A stretch of 7,914 nt of DNA from Chitinophagaceae bacterium. Lineage in GTDB: Bacteria > Bacteroidota > Bacteroidia > Chitinophagales > Chitinophagaceae. How positions within the stretch are numbered: the stretch's first letter is position 1; each line of letters begins with the position of its first letter. The notes beneath the pieces were generated by a model, which did not search any database, had not been told where the DNA came from, and saw only the letters and a program-made list of their open reading frames with translations. Below are positions 6,390 to 7,914 of this stretch, one piece after another. A program made the translations under genes and the position numbers. The DNA lies in NCBI GenBank assembly GCA_025455205.1, contig JALOMZ010000070.1, positions 1 to 7,914 on the forward strand, read 5' to 3'.

Positions 6390-6419
6390 GTTCCATAGTT
6401 CCATAGTTCCATAGTTCCA
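6390..6419 (+). repeat. Octamer tandem repeat GTTCCATA, second run
   Basis: Three exact GTTCCATA units are followed by GTTCCA (3.75 copies in 30 bases). The run precedes repeat copy B exactly as the first octamer run precedes copy A. Exact identity of the units suggests recent slippage or expansion. Confidence 0.88.
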
Positions 6420-6503
6420 GTGTTCAAAAGTTGAGGTTTTCGCAGGACCCGTCCTGTCAGGTCCAGAGGTCCTGGCAGGTCGGTAATCTGAAGACGGCTG
6501 CTG
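6415..6503. repeat. Dispersed/duplicated repeat, copy B, with REP-like hairpin
   Basis: Second copy of the 6291-6376 element, in the same orientation, with the cores 124 bases apart. Bases 6453-6479 form a better hairpin than in copy A: CCTGTCAGG pairs with CCTGGCAGG over 9 bp with a single T-G wobble. CAGGAC-CC-GTCCTG (6443-6456) is a second possible small hairpin that would compete with it. The copies differ at many positions, so the duplication is not recent or the two are separate insertions of one family. Confidence 0.7.
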
Positions 6504-6678
6504 TGTGTAGCCTGCAGCTGCGCACGACTATGCTGTCGCTTGCAGCAACTTTGAAGAACCTGGTTGATGAAGGTCATCACTGATCATTGGTTCAACATTG
6601 CTCATAAAGATCCGCCATATTCCGGCAACGCTGCGCGGGCCGGAGAACATAGATATGGGGTGCGCAGGCTTTTCGAAA

Positions 6679-6698
6679 AATACCGGCTGTGCGGTATT
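6679..6698. repeat. Perfect 7-bp inverted repeat upstream of the SBBP gene
   Basis: AATACCG (6679-6685) and CGGTATT (6692-6698) are exact reverse complements around GCTGTG, about 92 bases before the SBBP start codon. A further ATGCGGTA half-site follows at 6703-6710. It could be an operator for the SBBP gene; there is no U-tract to make it a plus-strand terminator. Function unknown. Confidence 0.45.
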
Positions 6699-6790
6699 GA
6701 CAATGCGGTAGTGTTTTATTTTAATTGTGCAGTGGCTTATGGATCAGTTGTTTGATAGCATTTTTCAATTCACCTAATCCAAAAAACTGT

Positions 6791-7914
6791 ATGAGAGCAA
6801 GTCTATTCCTATCGCTGCTCTTTATGACAGCGGGTTTGTATGCACAGCGCAAGCCTGACAAATCTCAAATGCCTGGCCGGCAGCACTTCGTGGAAAACAA
6901 GGGCCAATGGCCTTCGGAAGTTTTGTACCTCACCCGTTCGGCGGGTATGGATGCCTGGATCACCCGCCAGGGCGTGGTGTATGATTTTCACCTCACAACT
7001 ACTTTGCCAGGGAAAGGGGGCAGCCAGCATTTGCCCCAGGAGGCCTTGGGCAACCGGGACAAAACAAAAATGCGCAGGGGCCAGGTGGTTCGGTGGCAGT
7101 TTGAAACAGTGAATGAAAAGGCAAGCGCTTCCGGATTGCAGCCAGGCGCAGCCAGGGAAAACTACTTTCGCGGAAGTGATCCTGCCAGATGGGTCCAGGG
7201 CGCCCGCACCTTTGAGGAAGTATGGGTGAAGAACCTGTACCCCGGCGTGGATGTGCATTATTTTTTCGACAACGGGCATCTGCGGTATGACTATATAGTG
7301 CATCCCGGCGCCAGCCCGGAGGCCATTCGCTGGCAGGTGCTGGGCGCCGATGGACTTGGTAAGGACGCCGGGGGCAATCTGCTGGTGAATACCCGTTTCG
7401 GCAGCGTGAAACATGCCCGCTTATATGCCTACCAGGACAGGAACGGGGTACGCCAGCAGGTGCCTTGTGCATTCAGCATTGCAGATGGCCGGGTACAATT
7501 TGATGTAGGCGCCTACCAGCCCCAATACGATCTGGTGATTGATCCGCAGGTGTGGGGCACCTTCCTGGGCGGCAGCGGCGATGATGGCATCAATGGGGCC
7601 GTGGTGAATGCCGATGGTAACGTGATTGTAACGGGCGCCACCAGTTCTGCCAATTTTCCATCGGTAACGGGTGCCTACGATGGCAGTCCCAACGGCGGGG
7701 CTGACCTCTTTGTGGCTGGCATCAGCGCCAACGGCAGCCAGCTGCTCTTTTCCACGTTTGTTGGGGGCAGCGGTGATGAGGGTGGCCTTGGCGTAGCCCT
7801 GGATGCTTCTGGCAATATCATTGTGGGCGGAAGCACCAACTCGGCCAACTTTCCTGTTACGGGCGGCGCATTTGATGAAACGGCAAATGGAGGTGCATCA
7901 GATGGCGTTATATT
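6791..7914 (+). CDS. Secreted SBBP-repeat beta-propeller protein, N-terminal part, cut by window edge
   Basis: 374 complete codons are open to the right edge. The ATG at 6791 opens a signal peptide (MRASLFLSLLFMTAGLYA, cleavage likely before Gln19). Residues 33-41 read FVENKGQWP, hallmark of the roughly 220-residue N-terminal domain (DUF7948 type) preceding SBBP repeats. Its later part shows YFRGSDPARWVQGARTFEEV, LYPGVDVHYFFDN, LRYDYIVHPGASPEAIRW and YDLVIDPQ. SBBP beta-propeller repeats begin near 254: WGTFLGGSGDDGINGAVVNA with GNVIVTGATSSANFP, then STFVGGSGDEGGLGVALDAS with GNIIVGGSTNSANFP, a period of about 61-63 residues. Proteins of this design in Bacteroidota are usually large, exported and often end in a type IX secretion or gliding-motility sorting domain, but that end lies outside the window. 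Role is probably surface or extracellular; substrate unknown. There is no Shine-Dalgarno; the leader is A-rich (CCAAAAAACTGT). Confidence 0.9.
   Translation, partial: MRASLFLSLLFMTAGLYAQRKPDKSQMPGRQHFVENKGQWPSEVLYLTRSAGMDAWITRQGVVYDFHLTTTLPGKGGSQHLPQEALGNRDKTKMRRGQVVRWQFETVNEKASASGLQPGAARENYFRGSDPARWVQGARTFEEVWVKNLYPGVDVHYFFDNGHLRYDYIVHPGASPEAIRWQVLGADGLGKDAGGNLLVNTRFGSVKHARLYAYQDRNGVRQQVPCAFSIADGRVQFDVGAYQPQYDLVIDPQVWGTFLGGSGDDGINGAVVNADGNVIVTGATSSANFPSVTGAYDGSPNGGADLFVAGISANGSQLLFSTFVGGSGDEGGLGVALDASGNIIVGGSTNSANFPVTGGAFDETANGGASDGVI

Larger units (their letters stand above)
6270..6790. other. 521-base non-coding region with repeats
   Basis: No convincing gene was found between the Lrp-family and SBBP genes. 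The left part (6273-6503) holds two copies of a composite repeat, annotated separately. The right part (6504-6790) holds an imperfect inverted repeat (GCTGCGCACGAC against GTCGCTTGCAGC, 9 of 12 paired, 6-base loop, about 6518-6547), a perfect 7-bp inverted repeat at 6679-6698, and a weak promoter candidate for the SBBP gene (TTG at 6725-6727, TTTG at 6751-6754). No terminator with a U-tract is seen after the Lrp-family gene. Confidence 0.6.

Noticed and set aside
6273..6503. CRISPR array
   Set aside because: The repeats are octamers and two diverged 86-89-base copies, with no regular spacers and no cas genes nearby.
6564..6755. Possible 63-codon gene on the plus strand
   Set aside because: No recognisable family, no promoter or start context, a perfect inverted repeat lies inside it, and the composition is not gene-like.
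6809..7472. Minus-strand open frames of 201 and 157 codons opposite the SBBP gene
   Set aside because: They are shadows of a frame with signal peptide, ENKGQWP motif and SBBP repeats; the minus translations show no domain.

Overview
The window looks like chromosomal DNA from a Bacteroidota bacterium with moderately high GC, most likely Chitinophagaceae-like. Supporting signs are a perfect Bacteroidota -7 box (TAnnTTTG) before ahcY, the absence of Shine-Dalgarno sequences, a three-gene MlaE/MlaF/long-MCE operon, a PKD-type lipoprotein, and an SBBP-repeat secreted protein with the ENKGQWP N-terminal motif. The family placement is inference. No mobile element, CRISPR array, tRNA or rRNA was seen.

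Layout. From base 1 to 5657 every gene is on the minus strand. Read in the direction of transcription, these are: S-adenosylhomocysteine hydrolase (ahcY, 5657-4329) with a clear intrinsic terminator; a PKD-domain lipoprotein (4086-3160); the operon mlaE-mlaF-mlaD (2963-405), a lipid-trafficking ABC transporter; and the 5' end of a secreted GH20 beta-N-acetylhexosaminidase (331-1, cut by the window edge). From 5775 on, genes are on the plus strand: an Lrp/AsnC regulator divergent from ahcY (5775-6269), a 521-base non-coding stretch rich in repeats (6270-6790), and the 5' part of a large secreted SBBP beta-propeller protein (6791 to beyond the end).

How the genes relate. MlaE (permease), MlaF (ATPase) and the MCE protein should form one inner-membrane complex moving phospholipid between the inner and outer membranes. 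The lipoprotein, hexosaminidase and SBBP protein are all exported and belong to the envelope or outside of the cell. AhcY recycles the by-product of SAM-dependent methylation. The Lrp-type regulator shares a 117-base intergenic region with ahcY that holds a 14-base perfect palindrome.

The genes are mostly ordinary. The less ordinary signals lie between them: a perfect 10-bp stem-loop in the mla leader, a palindrome next to the likely mla promoter, the Lrp/ahcY palindrome, and a composite module after the lrp-like gene, present twice, made of octamer repeats plus a REP-like hairpin. The long helical tail of the MCE protein and the unassigned C-terminal domain of the lipoprotein also merit a look. 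I found no convincing sign of a wholly new system.
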